A stretch of 52,586 bases of DNA from CAZSWS01 sp964610765 (GCA_964610765.1 CAZSWS010000012.1:1-52586), one strand, 5' to 3'. Counted from the stretch's first letter, positions 16,166 through 25,879 are shown. Program-made: numbers and translations. Notes: generated by a model from the letters alone, not told the origin.

Positions 16166-17059
16166 ATGAAGAAAGCACTTCTATTTCTTTTATTACCACT
16201 GGTAATTGCCTGTAGTAATGACTCTAAGGATCCCATCCTTGAATATGTAAATTTTGATACAAATCAAATTATACAAGAAAGTGAAGAATCAACAAGACAC
16301 ACCTTCAAAGTTAAATCAAATACTTATTGGACGATTGAAGGGGAATATGAGTGGTGCACATGGGTATGGGGCGTTATGAGTGGAAGAGGCAACCAAAGCT
16401 TCACGCTTGAATTACCATCCGGATTATATATTGACAATGACAGAGAAGCTAAGTTTATAATAAGAAATAATAAAGAAACAGTAAGCGACACACTGGTCAT
16501 TCAGCAAAAAGCAATTCGTCGAATCACCAACGTTTCCAGAGATATCATAGCAAAACAAAAAGGCGGTGAGTATGAAATTTCATTTACTGCCAACTTACCT
16601 ATTAACATAAGCATTCCTGAAAGTGATAAAAGCTGGATAAGTATTAACAATCAAGTAAAAGCCGCCGACAAAAACTATAAATACGCTGTCGCGGTTGCTG
16701 AAAATCTTGGAGGAAAAAGAATTGGCGAAATCTTCTTGATAGGTGATGAACAAACATCTAAGTATATAACAATAACGCAAGACGCTTTTATACAACTAGA
16801 GAGTATTAAATTGCCGGAGAATGCAATTGAGGCATATTCCGAGAAATTCATCTATCTGGATTTAGCGTTTACTCCTGAGGATGCATCTAATAAAGAAGTT
16901 GTATGGGAGTCATCAGATAAAAGCATTGCCGAAGTAGATGAAAGTGGCAAACTACATATCAAAGGAAAAATTGGGACCTGCACTATAAAGGTGGTAAACA
17001 CATACTCCGGTTTATCAGACCTATGCACGGTTACTTGTTTGCCTAAAGCCAACAAGTAG
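16166..17059 (+). CDS. Lipoprotein with two BACON-like domains and a C-terminal Ig-like (Big_2) domain
   Basis: A 297-residue protein, started at the ATG at 16166 because it gives a clean signal peptide (MKKALLFLLLPLVIAC, lipobox Cys16); an in-frame TTG further up would spoil it. An acidic SNDSKDP follows the Cys and may act as a surface-export signal. Residues about 25-115 and 116-205 each read as BACON-type beta domains (the second starts RRITNVSRDIIA). Residues about 210-295 match bacterial Ig-like group 2 (LESIKLPENAIEAYSE, VVWESSDKSIAEVDESGKLHIKG, TCTIKVV). Such proteins bind mucin or glycans in Bacteroidetes, but the ligand here is unknown. Stand-alone gene just after the tRNA. Confidence 0.75.
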   Translation: MKKALLFLLLPLVIACSNDSKDPILEYVNFDTNQIIQESEESTRHTFKVKSNTYWTIEGEYEWCTWVWGVMSGRGNQSFTLELPSGLYIDNDREAKFIIRNNKETVSDTLVIQQKAIRRITNVSRDIIAKQKGGEYEISFTANLPINISIPESDKSWISINNQVKAADKNYKYAVAVAENLGGKRIGEIFLIGDEQTSKYITITQDAFIQLESIKLPENAIEAYSEKFIYLDLAFTPEDASNKEVVWESSDKSIAEVDESGKLHIKGKIGTCTIKVVNTYSGLSDLCTVTCLPKANK

Positions 17060-17131
17060 CCAGTTAGAGCTACCTTTCAAAACTATCATTAGAACCATTT
17101 TTGGTAGAGGTGATAAATGTCCAATGCATCT

Positions 17132-17992
17132 TTAATCATCCTGTTTAGTGGCTCGGATAATTCCTTTACGGAAATAGGGTGGTCTGAAGACATCTCCTAA
17201 AAACAACATATAACCATCAGAACTTTCAGTCTGATAACCTATGGATGAAAACAAGTCTTTCAACACTTCAGCATCTCGTTCTTTATGATAAGTACAGCAA
17301 GCTAACTTAATGGAGCGTTTGTATTGAGATAAAAACTCTAACGCATCTTGAATAACTGTTGTCTCATAACCTTCAATATCCATTTTCACAAAAGAAGAAG
17401 TAGCATCAGCATCTGTAAGGAGAGTAGAAAGGGTGACTGTTGTTTCTGAATCTTCATTAGTTACTAGCTTCTCAACTATTTGTACTTTACTTTGATAAGG
17501 CTCAAAAGTAGCCCGAAGCGAATCAATCCAAAACGAATCAAATTCAATCAAATAAGCCTTTTGCACACAATCTATCTTATCTAAAGCAAATAAAGCCTCT
17601 GCACAGCCTACATCAAAAAGGACATCACCATCTGCCACTCTAAATGTTTCGGTCTCATATTGATGAGGGGATTTTTGTCTATACCCACCACCCAATATGT
17701 TTTCGTCTTCCACTAAATTGATATACATCGCTGATGCACTCTCTACCGAGTAGGATGCAGGGAAATAGAGCCTTTTATCTTGATGGATGACATACGGAAG
17801 GGCTTTTTCCTCGTCATATCCCGCAGTAATAGGAGGAAGTTTTTTCACCTTTTTGTATGGGAAATATAAGCCGGTCTTAGGATGTGCCAGGTTTTTCAAC
17901 TCCAATTTATATTTCGCAGCTTTCCAAGGACGAATCATATAGTAGGTCAGCACTTTTAGTGCCAGGCTCATTCTTTTTAATCTAGGGTTCAT
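17132..17992 (-). CDS. FkbM-family SAM-dependent methyltransferase
   Basis: A 286-residue protein with an N-terminal part of uncertain role (1-110). A Rossmann-like methyltransferase region follows, with SAM motif VLFDVGCAEALFAL (about 124-137), the acidic strand end AYLIEFD and the FkbM hallmark SSFVKMDIEGYETTVI (about 197-212). FkbM enzymes methylate sugar or secondary-metabolite hydroxyls, and in Bacteroidetes are common near polysaccharide genes. No such cluster is adjacent here, so the acceptor is unknown. The gene is isolated, with a terminator for the next minus-strand gene upstream. Confidence 0.82.
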   Translation of the reverse strand: MNPRLKRMSLALKVLTYYMIRPWKAAKYKLELKNLAHPKTGLYFPYKKVKKLPPITAGYDEEKALPYVIHQDKRLYFPASYSVESASAMYINLVEDENILGGGYRQKSPHQYETETFRVADGDVLFDVGCAEALFALDKIDCVQKAYLIEFDSFWIDSLRATFEPYQSKVQIVEKLVTNEDSETTVTLSTLLTDADATSSFVKMDIEGYETTVIQDALEFLSQYKRSIKLACCTYHKERDAEVLKDLFSSIGYQTESSDGYMLFLGDVFRPPYFRKGIIRATKQDD

Positions 17993-18098
17993 TGGTTTAT
18001 CTCATGAAGACATTACACATATTTACAAAGGCTTCGATACTCAATTGTTTAGCTAAAAACAAACTAGGTGCAATGGTACGATAAATTGTGATAAATAC

Positions 18099-18130
18099 AA
18101 AAAAAGGTGCCTTGATACATCAAGACACCT
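18099..18130 (-). terminator. Intrinsic terminator of the YtxH gene
   Basis: AGGTGCCTTGAT (18105-18116) pairs with ATCAAGACACCT (18119-18130), 11 of 12 matched. On the minus strand it is followed by seven T (plus-strand A tract 18099-18105). It ends the transcript of the 18155-18394 gene. Confidence 0.85.
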
Positions 18131-18154
18131 CTGACTTTATTCTGAGAGAAAATT

Positions 18155-18394
18155 TTATTCTGTTGCTTCTTCTATGCTTTCTTTCGCTTTACTAAACTTA
18201 GAGTCTGCGCGATCTTTTAGATACTCCAGCTTATTTTTACTTACATCAACCACATCTTTAAATGTGTTTTTAGCTTTATCTGAATATTTATCAAACTCTT
18301 CCATCAATCTTTCGCGATTTTCTTTTTCTGATAGTTTCCCTACCAAATAGCCGGCTATTGCGCCTACAGCTATTCCAATTAACATTTTCTTCAT
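18155..18394 (-). CDS. YtxH-domain small membrane-anchored protein
   Basis: A 79-residue protein. It begins MKKMLIGIAVGAIAGYLVGKL, a Gly-rich membrane segment, followed by a charged helical region (SEKENRERLMEEFDKYSDKAKN onward) with an alternating pattern typical of YtxH or gas-vesicle GvpP-like stress proteins. Probably anchored in the inner membrane with a coiled-coil tail. Single gene with its own terminator. Function of the family is poorly defined; general stress is often suggested. Confidence 0.8.
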   Translation of the reverse strand: MKKMLIGIAVGAIAGYLVGKLSEKENRERLMEEFDKYSDKAKNTFKDVVDVSKNKLEYLKDRADSKFSKAKESIEEATE

Positions 18395-18591
18395 AGGATC
18401 ATTATTTATTAATTATTACAAACAATATACTTGCTTTCTATACATATAGAACATTCATTCAATTAATTTTGTTCATTAACGCTCGTTCATATAAATATAT
18501 AAAACACACTTGATTTAGCAGTAATCTCATCCTTTATAAGTATTAACACAAAGTAATTAGTACTTTTGTCTTGTTATAACAAAAAACTGAT

Positions 18592-20409
18592 ATGAGAAAA
18601 TACTACCACTTTTCTGAGCTTATACATCAACAAGCTTTCAAATATAATACAAAAACTGCTTTAAAGTTCCGTGATGATCAAATTGATAAATGGAAAAAGA
18701 TAAGCTGGTCTTATTTTGCAGAAAAAGTTCAACTCACCGCTCAAGCTATTGTTGACTATGGACTTGAACCACAGGCTAACATAGGAGTATACTCTCAAAA
18801 CATGCCGGAATGTATCTTCACAGACTTTGGAGCTTTCCGAAGTCGGACAGTAACAGTTCCGATGTACCCAACCAGTTCACCTTCTCAAATAGAATATATC
18901 TTGAAAGATGCCAATATCAATCTTCTTTTTGTAGGTGAACAGCTTCAGTATAATAATGCATTGATTGTGCAGGAAAACTGTCCGGATCTTATTAAGCAAA
19001 TTGTTATTTTTGATCCACTGGTCAGAATAAATCCTAAAGATAAAACATCCTTTTATTTTGATGATTTCCTACGCCATGGAGATAATACAATTGCAGAAAC
19101 GAATGTAAACGTTCGGGCCAACGAAGCAACCGATGCAGACATTGCGACCATCGTTTATACTTCAGGAACAACGTCGGGTCCTAAGGGTGTGGTATTAACT
19201 CATAAAAACTTCATGCAAGCCATGCGAGCACACGATTTGGGATTGCCTAAAATAACGGAAAAAGACATTTCTATGTGCTTCTTACCGCTTACGCATATCT
19301 TTGAGAAGGCATGGACCTGCTATTGTTTGCACAGAGGCACAACCATTGCTATCAACAAAGATCCTAAACGCATTCAACAAATACTCCCGGAAATACAACC
19401 AACACTGATGTGCAATGTGCCTAGATTCTGGGAAAAGGTATATACAGGAGTTCATGAGAAAATAGAGACATCCTCTCCTATCATGCGTAGAATATTCAAA
19501 AGAGCTATTAAAGTTGGATACCGCTATGTATTGAATTATAAAAGGGTTAATAAACCGGCTCCTTTCTTTCTTAGTTTTAGCTTCTTTATTTATAACAATA
19601 CCGTATTTACAATACTAAAACATGTCCTAGGACTTAAGCGAGGACAGTTTTTCCCGGTGGCCGGAGCTCCTTTAGCTGACAAGGTTGCCGAGTTTCTTTT
19701 AGCTGTTAACTTCCCGATAGTTTACGGATACGGTCTGTCAGAAACAACTGCTACGGTTTCTTTTTATCCTCCCCAGGATTATGTGATTGGTTCTATAGGA
19801 ACCATGCTACCCGGCGTTGAAGTTAAAATAGACCCTGATAATAGCGAGATACTGGTAAAAGGAGATACGGTTATGCGTGAATACTACAACAAACCCAAAG
19901 AAACAGCTGAAGTATTCACAGAAGATGGTTATTTCAGAACGGGTGATGCCGGTAAACTAGAAGGGAACACGTTGTATTTTACGGAAAGAATCAAGGAACT
20001 TTACAAAACATCTAATGGTAAATACATATCACCTCAATCTATTGAAATGAGCATGACAAGCGACCCATATGTCGAACAAATAGCTGTGTTTGGTGATGAA
20101 CGCAAGTTGGTTAGTGCACTTATCTATCCTTCATTTCCGGCATTAGAGCGTTTTGCTAAAGAAAGAGATATACCTTACGAAGAACCCAATGAGCTACTTC
20201 AAAATGAATCAATAATAAAGCTCATATACTCACGCATAGAGATTCAACAAAAAGACTTTGCTTCATTTGAGCGTATTAAGAAATTTGTATTAATAAAAAA
20301 TCCCTTCTCTATGGAGAAAGGAGAATTGACCGATACACTAAAATTAAAAAGACGAACGATAGCTAAGAATTACGCTACAGAAATTGAATCAATGTATGAA
20401 GAGCCTTAA
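18592..20409 (+). CDS. Long-chain fatty-acid--CoA ligase (AMP-forming)
   Basis: A 605-residue adenylate-forming enzyme, activating long-chain fatty acids to acyl-CoA via acyl-AMP. The P-loop signature IVYTSGTTSGPKGV is at 187-200. Other motifs are LPLTHIFEKAW (the A4/A5 region of FadD-type enzymes), VYGYGLSETTATVSF, YFRTGDAGKLEG (core motif with the ribose-binding Asp) and the C-terminal SNGKYISPQSIE. Length matches the roughly 600-residue long-chain acyl-CoA synthetase branch. A TACTTTTG -7 element lies at 18561-18568, 23 nt before the ATG, with no clear -33. The gene ends 7 nt from the convergent MBL gene. A 6-bp hairpin overlaps its stop (20402-20417). Confidence 0.95.
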   Translation: MRKYYHFSELIHQQAFKYNTKTALKFRDDQIDKWKKISWSYFAEKVQLTAQAIVDYGLEPQANIGVYSQNMPECIFTDFGAFRSRTVTVPMYPTSSPSQIEYILKDANINLLFVGEQLQYNNALIVQENCPDLIKQIVIFDPLVRINPKDKTSFYFDDFLRHGDNTIAETNVNVRANEATDADIATIVYTSGTTSGPKGVVLTHKNFMQAMRAHDLGLPKITEKDISMCFLPLTHIFEKAWTCYCLHRGTTIAINKDPKRIQQILPEIQPTLMCNVPRFWEKVYTGVHEKIETSSPIMRRIFKRAIKVGYRYVLNYKRVNKPAPFFLSFSFFIYNNTVFTILKHVLGLKRGQFFPVAGAPLADKVAEFLLAVNFPIVYGYGLSETTATVSFYPPQDYVIGSIGTMLPGVEVKIDPDNSEILVKGDTVMREYYNKPKETAEVFTEDGYFRTGDAGKLEGNTLYFTERIKELYKTSNGKYISPQSIEMSMTSDPYVEQIAVFGDERKLVSALIYPSFPALERFAKERDIPYEEPNELLQNESIIKLIYSRIEIQQKDFASFERIKKFVLIKNPFSMEKGELTDTLKLKRRTIAKNYATEIESMYEEP

Positions 20410-20416
20410 GCAAGGC

Positions 20417-21220
20417 TTAATCCAGCTCAAAAAAGTCAGTTGGAGTATTTCTTTTCAAAGTAGCTAAACGAACATCTTTACCTACTCGGATACCCTCTTC
20501 AAAAAGTCGGATATCAATGGTTTTATAGGCTAATTCCGGATGATTATTGTCGCGGCTTAAGTGACACAGCCAGATATACTTCAAATCAGGAGAATAGATT
20601 GAGGCCAAAAACTCGGCTGTTTCCTTATTGCTTAAATGTCCATTAGGACCTGACACCCTGTCTTTTAAGAACTGTGGATATGTTCCATTAAATAGCATTT
20701 CTTCATCATAGTTTGCTTCAATAACCAGATGAGTGGCTCTTGATACATACGTTCTGATAGTATCAGTTATATGCCCCACATCAGTAGCCACAACAAAACG
20801 AAATTGCTGATATTCAATCAAAAATCCTACGTTATCGCTACTATCATGCGGCACATCAAAAGCCGTAATCTGAAAATCTCGCAACTGAAAAGGGATTCCT
20901 TTCTCAATTTCTCGGCGTTGCTGGTAAAGTGATTCCTGTACATACCTACTGCGTTCAATTCCTTCATGAACATCTTTCGTAGTATATACAGGAATATTAT
21001 ATTTATTACCCAGACAACCTACCGTACGAATATGGTCAGCATGGTCGTGCGTAATTAAAATACCGGATATCTTTGAAACATCAATACCTTTATCTTTCAA
21101 TGTTTTGATGATAGTCCGAATGCCTATACCGGCATCTATAAGAACACCATAGTCGGGAGTTCCTATATAATAACAATTCCCACTACTTCCGCTGGCTAAA
21201 CTAAAAAAGGACAAACTCAT
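20417..21220 (-). CDS. MBL-fold metallo-hydrolase (YycJ/WalJ type)
   Basis: A 267-residue metallo-beta-lactamase-fold protein. The metal site HDHADH is at 58-63, with later ligands in VATDVGH (about 150) and LCHLSRDNN (about 227-235). The start MSLSFFSLASGSSGNCYYI is typical of the YycJ/WalJ family, thought to be 5'-exonuclease-like proteins linked to DNA repair or cell-wall regulation. Substrate not determined. It follows the asparaginase gene by 5 nt on the same strand, so the two are probably cotranscribed. Confidence 0.9.
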   Translation of the reverse strand: MSLSFFSLASGSSGNCYYIGTPDYGVLIDAGIGIRTIIKTLKDKGIDVSKISGILITHDHADHIRTVGCLGNKYNIPVYTTKDVHEGIERSRYVQESLYQQRREIEKGIPFQLRDFQITAFDVPHDSSDNVGFLIEYQQFRFVVATDVGHITDTIRTYVSRATHLVIEANYDEEMLFNGTYPQFLKDRVSGPNGHLSNKETAEFLASIYSPDLKYIWLCHLSRDNNHPELAYKTIDIRLFEEGIRVGKDVRLATLKRNTPTDFFELD

Positions 21221-21225
21221 GCTTC

Positions 21226-22299
21226 TTATACTTTTCCGCCTTTATGCGTAGTGTCTACAGTAATGGTTATCTCACCAATCAACGAGCGATTCATTTGCTC
21301 CTTGACCTGTTCAGGTGTTAGTCCATGACCAAATAAGAACATCAATTTAGCCACAGCAGACTCTGTGGTACTATCATAGCCACTTACCAAGCCTGCGCTC
21401 AACAAACGGTGTCCTGTTTTATAGCGATGCATTTCTACCGATCCACCCAAACACTGAGTAACATTGACAATCACGATTCCTCGGTCGACCGCATCTTTCA
21501 ACAAAGTAAAAAACCATGCATCAGAAGGCGCATTTCCACTACCAAATGTTTCCATCACTACTCCCTTCAAATCAGGAATATTCAATATGCTTTCTACTAC
21601 GTGCTTAGATATACCCGGATATAGCTTAAGAATAACTACATTATTATCTAATAAATAATGTGTCTTCAACGGTTTTCCGGCAGGTGCATGATATATTTGT
21701 GCATAGTCATATTTTATATGGATGCCTGCATGTGCTAACGAAGGATAATTATATGAGCGAAAAGCATTAAAGTTATCTGCATTCACTTTTGTAGTCCGGT
21801 TACCTCTAAACAGCTCATTCTCAAAAAACACACATACTTCAGGAACTGCCGGCTTGCCGTTTTCAGTCGCTGCAGCTATCTCAATGGCAGTCAACAGGTT
21901 TTCTTTACCATCAGTTCTCAATGTTCCTATTGGTAGTTGAGAACCGGTCAATATTACCGGCTTAGCTAAATTCTCTAACATAAAGCTCAATGCTGAAGCA
22001 GTAAACGACATGGTATCTGTTCCGTGAAGTATAACAAATCCGTCATAAAGGTCATAATTAGCCTCAATGATCTTTGTTATTTCTTTCCATGACTCCGGTC
22101 CCATGTCAGATGAGTCCATTGGAGGATTAAACTGATAACTGGACACCGAAAAGTTGAGGTCTTCAAGCTCTGGCGTATTATCCATCAAGTGTTTAAAATC
22201 AACTGCCTCCAACAACCCTGTTTCCGGATTATTTGCCATACCGATTGTACCACCTGTATAAATCAACAATATTGAGGCATTCGTATTATATTCAGCCAT
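21226..22299 (-). CDS. ansA: Type I L-asparaginase
   Basis: A 357-residue enzyme hydrolysing asparagine to aspartate and ammonia. It has the first active-site Thr motif IYTGGTIGM (Thr15 and Thr18 region) and the second motif LHGTDTMSFTASAL (Thr94-Asp95). There is no signal peptide, so it is a cytoplasmic type I form. LTGSQLPIG and SGNAPSDAWFF are also family features. It lies between a TRIC-type channel gene and an MBL gene on the same strand with short gaps (28 and 5 nt), suggesting an operon. Confidence 0.93.
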   Translation of the reverse strand: MAEYNTNASILLIYTGGTIGMANNPETGLLEAVDFKHLMDNTPELEDLNFSVSSYQFNPPMDSSDMGPESWKEITKIIEANYDLYDGFVILHGTDTMSFTASALSFMLENLAKPVILTGSQLPIGTLRTDGKENLLTAIEIAAATENGKPAVPEVCVFFENELFRGNRTTKVNADNFNAFRSYNYPSLAHAGIHIKYDYAQIYHAPAGKPLKTHYLLDNNVVILKLYPGISKHVVESILNIPDLKGVVMETFGSGNAPSDAWFFTLLKDAVDRGIVIVNVTQCLGGSVEMHRYKTGHRLLSAGLVSGYDSTTESAVAKLMFLFGHGLTPEQVKEQMNRSLIGEITITVDTTHKGGKV

Positions 22300-22327
22300 A
22301 TATAATATATTAACTATAACAATTAAA

Positions 22328-22939
22328 TTATTCTTCTCCTTTAAGTATGGGCAAGCTAATGTGATATTTTACAGCAACTACCCGAGCTACAAACACACTA
22401 GAAGCAGCCAACAGTTGAGTAATACCCTCCGGCACTTCACACCACATGCAACATGCATAAATAAAACCTCCAAAGACGCAAGCTAACGCATAGATGTCTT
22501 TTCGAAAAATCAGAGGCACTTCATTTATCAAAATATCACGAATAACACCTCCTATCGAACCGGTGATTGTTCCCATCGTTATGGCCACCCAAACAGGGAA
22601 GCCCATATCTATTGCTTTAGAAAAGCCTACCACCATAAAGAGACCAAGACCAATTGCGTCAAAGATAAAAAAAGTGTTATTTAACCTTATCACATGCTTT
22701 TTAAAAACAATCACATATAGTAGTGCCAACATGGTAATTACGAAGTAAGATATTTGCTCCATCCAAAAAGGAGTCACATTCAACAAAACATCTCTCAACG
22801 TACCACCTCCAACTGCTGTAACAATTCCAACCACATAAGCCCCAAACCAATCAAATTGTTTGGCAGAAGCCAATCTTATACCACTAATTGCAAAGGCAAA
22901 GGTGCCGGCATAGTCACAAAAGGTGACAAAATCTATCAT
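22328..22939 (-). CDS. Trimeric intracellular cation (TRIC) channel family protein
   Basis: A 203-residue membrane protein (UPF0126/YadS type) with about seven membrane segments in two repeated halves. Each half has the Gly-rich motif GGGTLRDVLLN (about 44-54) or GGVIRDILINEVP (about 134-146). Prokaryotic TRIC proteins are K+ channels. Started at the ATG at 22939, since the only longer frame uses a TTG. A TACATTTG -7-like element is at 22959-22952, only 12 nt before the start and without a -33, so it may be chance. Confidence 0.88.
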   Translation of the reverse strand: MIDFVTFCDYAGTFAFAISGIRLASAKQFDWFGAYVVGIVTAVGGGTLRDVLLNVTPFWMEQISYFVITMLALLYVIVFKKHVIRLNNTFFIFDAIGLGLFMVVGFSKAIDMGFPVWVAITMGTITGSIGGVIRDILINEVPLIFRKDIYALACVFGGFIYACCMWCEVPEGITQLLAASSVFVARVVAVKYHISLPILKGEE

Positions 22940-23293
22940 TTTGTTTTTTTGCAAATGTAAGAATAGTTTTCCTCATTACTATAATATCGCCTAAAATATA
23001 TTGTTCCTCTTCGCAGTAAATCAGAGATAACGCCCGTTTTCAGAAGCAAAATCATCTTTTCATCACATAATACCGAAAACAGACATACTACAAAGACCAC
23101 ATCTTATCCCTAATCTTTGTGTACAAACACAAACCAACCCATCTATCAATGAGGCATCCTTAACATCCAGGAATTCCCTAAAACAACAATTTAACGTTTC
23201 ATGACGAAAACAACTAGACAATCCTGACGAAATAGATATTATATGCGCCAAAACACCTATTTTTGTAATACATTAAGAAAGTGATATACGGAC
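22940..23293. other. Divergent intergenic region with regulatory-looking repeats
   Basis: No gene seen. The region holds an inverted repeat TTTGTG-6 nt-CACAAA (23116-23133) and a direct repeat TGACGAAA at 23202-23209 and 23225-23232 (23-nt spacing). A plus-strand -7 element TATTTTTG lies at 23258-23265, 28 nt before the UDP-glucose dehydrogenase ATG, without a -33 TTG. The direct repeats sit just upstream of that missing -33 region and could be an activator site. Confidence 0.4.
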
Positions 23294-24607
23294 ATGAAAA
23301 TAGCAATTGTAGGAACCGGATACGTAGGTCTAGTAACGGGAGCTTGTTTTGCCGAAATGGGGACCGAGGTGATTTGTGTAGATACTAACCACGAAAAGAT
23401 AGAAGGGTTAAAACAAGGTATTATTCCTATCTTCGAACCGGGGCTTGAGGATTTGGTAAATAGAAACAAAGAAGCCGGACGCCTTCAGTTCACTACCCAA
23501 CTGGATACTATTATTAATGAGATTGATGTGGTATTCATAGCTGTCGGAACCCCACCTGACAGTGAAGGTCAAGCAGATTTACAATATGTAATGAATGTGG
23601 CTGCGACCATTGGCGAACACATGACTAAGTATTTGCTGGTTGTTACAAAAAGCACCGTTCCTGTCGGTACATCTGAAAAGGTTAGAAATATCATTCACCA
23701 CAAACTTTCAGAAAGAGATGCCTCGATTCACTTCGACATCGCCTCCAACCCTGAATTTTTAAAAGAAGGAGCTGCTATCAAAGACTTTATGAGCCCAGAC
23801 AGAGTTGTTGTAGGAGTAGATAGCGAACGTGCTAAAGAACTTATGAGCAGACTTTATCGTCCTTTTTTACTCAACAACTTCCGTGTCATATTTATGGATA
23901 TTCCCTCTGCTGAAATGACAAAATACGCAGCCAACGCCATGCTTGCAACCCGCATCAGCTTCATGAATGATATAGCCAATCTGAGCGAGCTTGTTGGAGC
24001 CAATGTAAATATGGTACGCAAAGGGATTGGTACTGATTCGCGCATTGGTCAACGTTTTCTCTATCCGGGTTGTGGATATGGCGGTTCTTGCTTTCCAAAA
24101 GACATCAAAGCCTTAATCAAAACAGCCGAACAGCATAATTACCCTATGCGCATACTACAAGCAGTAGAAGCTGTAAATGATTCACAAAAAGAAGTTGTTT
24201 TCAATAAACTCAACAAGCATTATAACAATCAGCTGGCAGGAAAGAACATTGCAGTCTGGGGTGTTTCATTCAAACCAGAAACAGATGACATACGAGAAGC
24301 ACCTTCTTTAGTCATCATAGACAAATTGCTTGAAGCAGGATGCCGGGTACATATTTATGACCCAATAGCCATGTCTGAAGCAAAAAATCTATACGGCAGT
24401 CGGATCCAGTATGCCAATGACATATACGAAACGGTTGAAGAGGCGGATGCCATACTTATGATTACCGAATGGAAAGAATTTAGAATGCCTTCCTGGCGTA
24501 TAATCAAAAAGCTTATGCGCGAATCAGTTGTAATCGATGGTCGCAACATTTATGACAAAGAAGAGCTGACTGAGAATGGTTTTACCTATTACTCAATTGG
24601 GCGCTGA
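23294..24607 (+). CDS. ugd: UDP-glucose 6-dehydrogenase
   Basis: A 437-residue NAD-dependent enzyme that oxidises UDP-glucose to UDP-glucuronate for surface polysaccharides. The N-terminal Rossmann motif is GTGYVGLVTGACFAEMG (7-23), followed by TPPDSEG, NPEFLKEGAAIKDF and SPDRVVVG. The catalytic Cys266 lies in YPGCGYGGSCFPKD, and the C-terminal domain has FKPETDDIREAPS. Length fits the family. It has no polysaccharide neighbours here. Its last 19 nt overlap the 3' end of the convergent ABC permease gene. UDP-N-acetylglucosamine-type relatives exist, but the motifs favour UDP-glucose. Confidence 0.92.
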   Translation: MKIAIVGTGYVGLVTGACFAEMGTEVICVDTNHEKIEGLKQGIIPIFEPGLEDLVNRNKEAGRLQFTTQLDTIINEIDVVFIAVGTPPDSEGQADLQYVMNVAATIGEHMTKYLLVVTKSTVPVGTSEKVRNIIHHKLSERDASIHFDIASNPEFLKEGAAIKDFMSPDRVVVGVDSERAKELMSRLYRPFLLNNFRVIFMDIPSAEMTKYAANAMLATRISFMNDIANLSELVGANVNMVRKGIGTDSRIGQRFLYPGCGYGGSCFPKDIKALIKTAEQHNYPMRILQAVEAVNDSQKEVVFNKLNKHYNNQLAGKNIAVWGVSFKPETDDIREAPSLVIIDKLLEAGCRVHIYDPIAMSEAKNLYGSRIQYANDIYETVEEADAILMITEWKEFRMPSWRIIKKLMRESVVIDGRNIYDKEELTENGFTYYSIGR

Positions 24608-25866
24608 CTTGTTTGAGATTTCTTCCGAAAATATATTTTCATATAGCTATAATGCCTCAAAATCAATTTGCGCATCCGATTGATTTGGTGTCTATAAATC
24701 ATGCAGGTTGTTAAAAAGTAGACACCTACCTGAAACCAAAGCAACCGATACTCAAAAGCCACATCATACAAAGATGCCCCCATTGAATTAATCCGGATAT
24801 AGCCATGAATAGCACCTGTTGAGGGGAATAAATAACCAAACATCCGCCAGAACGTTGGTATCCCTTCTCGTGGCCAGGTTATTCCGGACATAAATAGCAA
24901 TGGTACTGACAAGAACAAGAAAACCAACATCGGAGACTCTCTGGACTTCATCAAACCGGATAGCGTCATTGCTAAAAAAATACTAGCCAGCAGATAAGGA
25001 AGCAAGAATGTCAGCAGCATGATGGGGTGCGCCAAACGAGGAAGGTCGAAAATACGAGGAACAACTATGAACACCCATATACACATAACGGCATATACCA
25101 ACAAATAGGCTAAAGCCTTACCCATCACAACACGCAAGGTTCCCTTATAGTGCTTATTAATGGGTACAATCGTATTAAACCGATTGCGTTCGCGGGCCGT
25201 TCCACTCAACATACCAATACCCAGTATCAATGTTTGTTGAATTACTAAAATCAAAATACCCGGCAATAAAAAACTGGAAAAACCACCTGCCGGATTAAAC
25301 ATAGTTATCGACTCAGAAGGAATAGGATGCACTGCGATATTCTCCATTTCAACGGTATAGGCAGATTTGTTCCTCTTTTGCCACTCAGATCCCATTTCCA
25401 GAGAGACTTCAGTAGCCGTTAACAAAAAGGCCTTATAATATAACAGCGAGCTCATATCACAATAAACGGATATATGCGCTTGCTCTTCATGCTTATGCAG
25501 TATTTTGCTAAAATCACCGGGTATAAACAATATACCATACGCCTTTCCTTCATCGACCATACGACGTGCCTTTTCCATATCTCGCAAAACATCCACAACT
25601 TTCACATCAGGGCTTGCATCCACCCGACGAACAAACTCTCGGCTTAGATACGTGTCTGAAGCATCAACAACAACCATTTTGGCATCACGGACTACTTCTT
25701 TACTATATACAGCACCATAGATAATGGGATAAATTATCGGGACAAGAATAAAAAAGATCATCACACCACTATCTTTGAATATCTTCTTCAACTCATCTTT
25801 CCATACATAGCTCAAGCTATGCATACCATTTACTATCTGTTCGTACAACTGCTCTTTTTTCTTCAT
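24589..25866 (-). CDS. ABC-2 type efflux permease (second of pair)
   Basis: A 425-residue membrane protein with one N-terminal helix (about 32-53), a large extracytoplasmic domain (about 55-195, with VVVDASDTYLSREFV and YGILFIPGDFSK) and five to six C-terminal helices (about 200-400). This is the topology of the YbhS/YhhJ type ABC-2 permeases, which work with HlyD and TolC proteins. It follows the other permease by 13 nt and is last in the operon. No ATPase gene is present in the operon. Confidence 0.88.
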   Translation of the reverse strand: MKKKEQLYEQIVNGMHSLSYVWKDELKKIFKDSGVMIFFILVPIIYPIIYGAVYSKEVVRDAKMVVVDASDTYLSREFVRRVDASPDVKVVDVLRDMEKARRMVDEGKAYGILFIPGDFSKILHKHEEQAHISVYCDMSSLLYYKAFLLTATEVSLEMGSEWQKRNKSAYTVEMENIAVHPIPSESITMFNPAGGFSSFLLPGILILVIQQTLILGIGMLSGTARERNRFNTIVPINKHYKGTLRVVMGKALAYLLVYAVMCIWVFIVVPRIFDLPRLAHPIMLLTFLLPYLLASIFLAMTLSGLMKSRESPMLVFLFLSVPLLFMSGITWPREGIPTFWRMFGYLFPSTGAIHGYIRINSMGASLYDVAFEYRLLWFQVGVYFLTTCMIYRHQINRMRKLILRHYSYMKIYFRKKSQTSQRPIE

Positions 25867-25879
25867 TTACTCCGCTTAC

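Noticed and set aside
16046..17059. Integrative element at the tRNA
   Set aside because: No integrase, no repeat of the tRNA 3' end downstream and no mobility gene in view; kept only as a low-interest note.
20402..20417. Hairpin AGCCTT-AAGC-AAGGCT as a terminator
   Set aside because: Only 6 bp, spans the stop codon and has no T tract on either strand.
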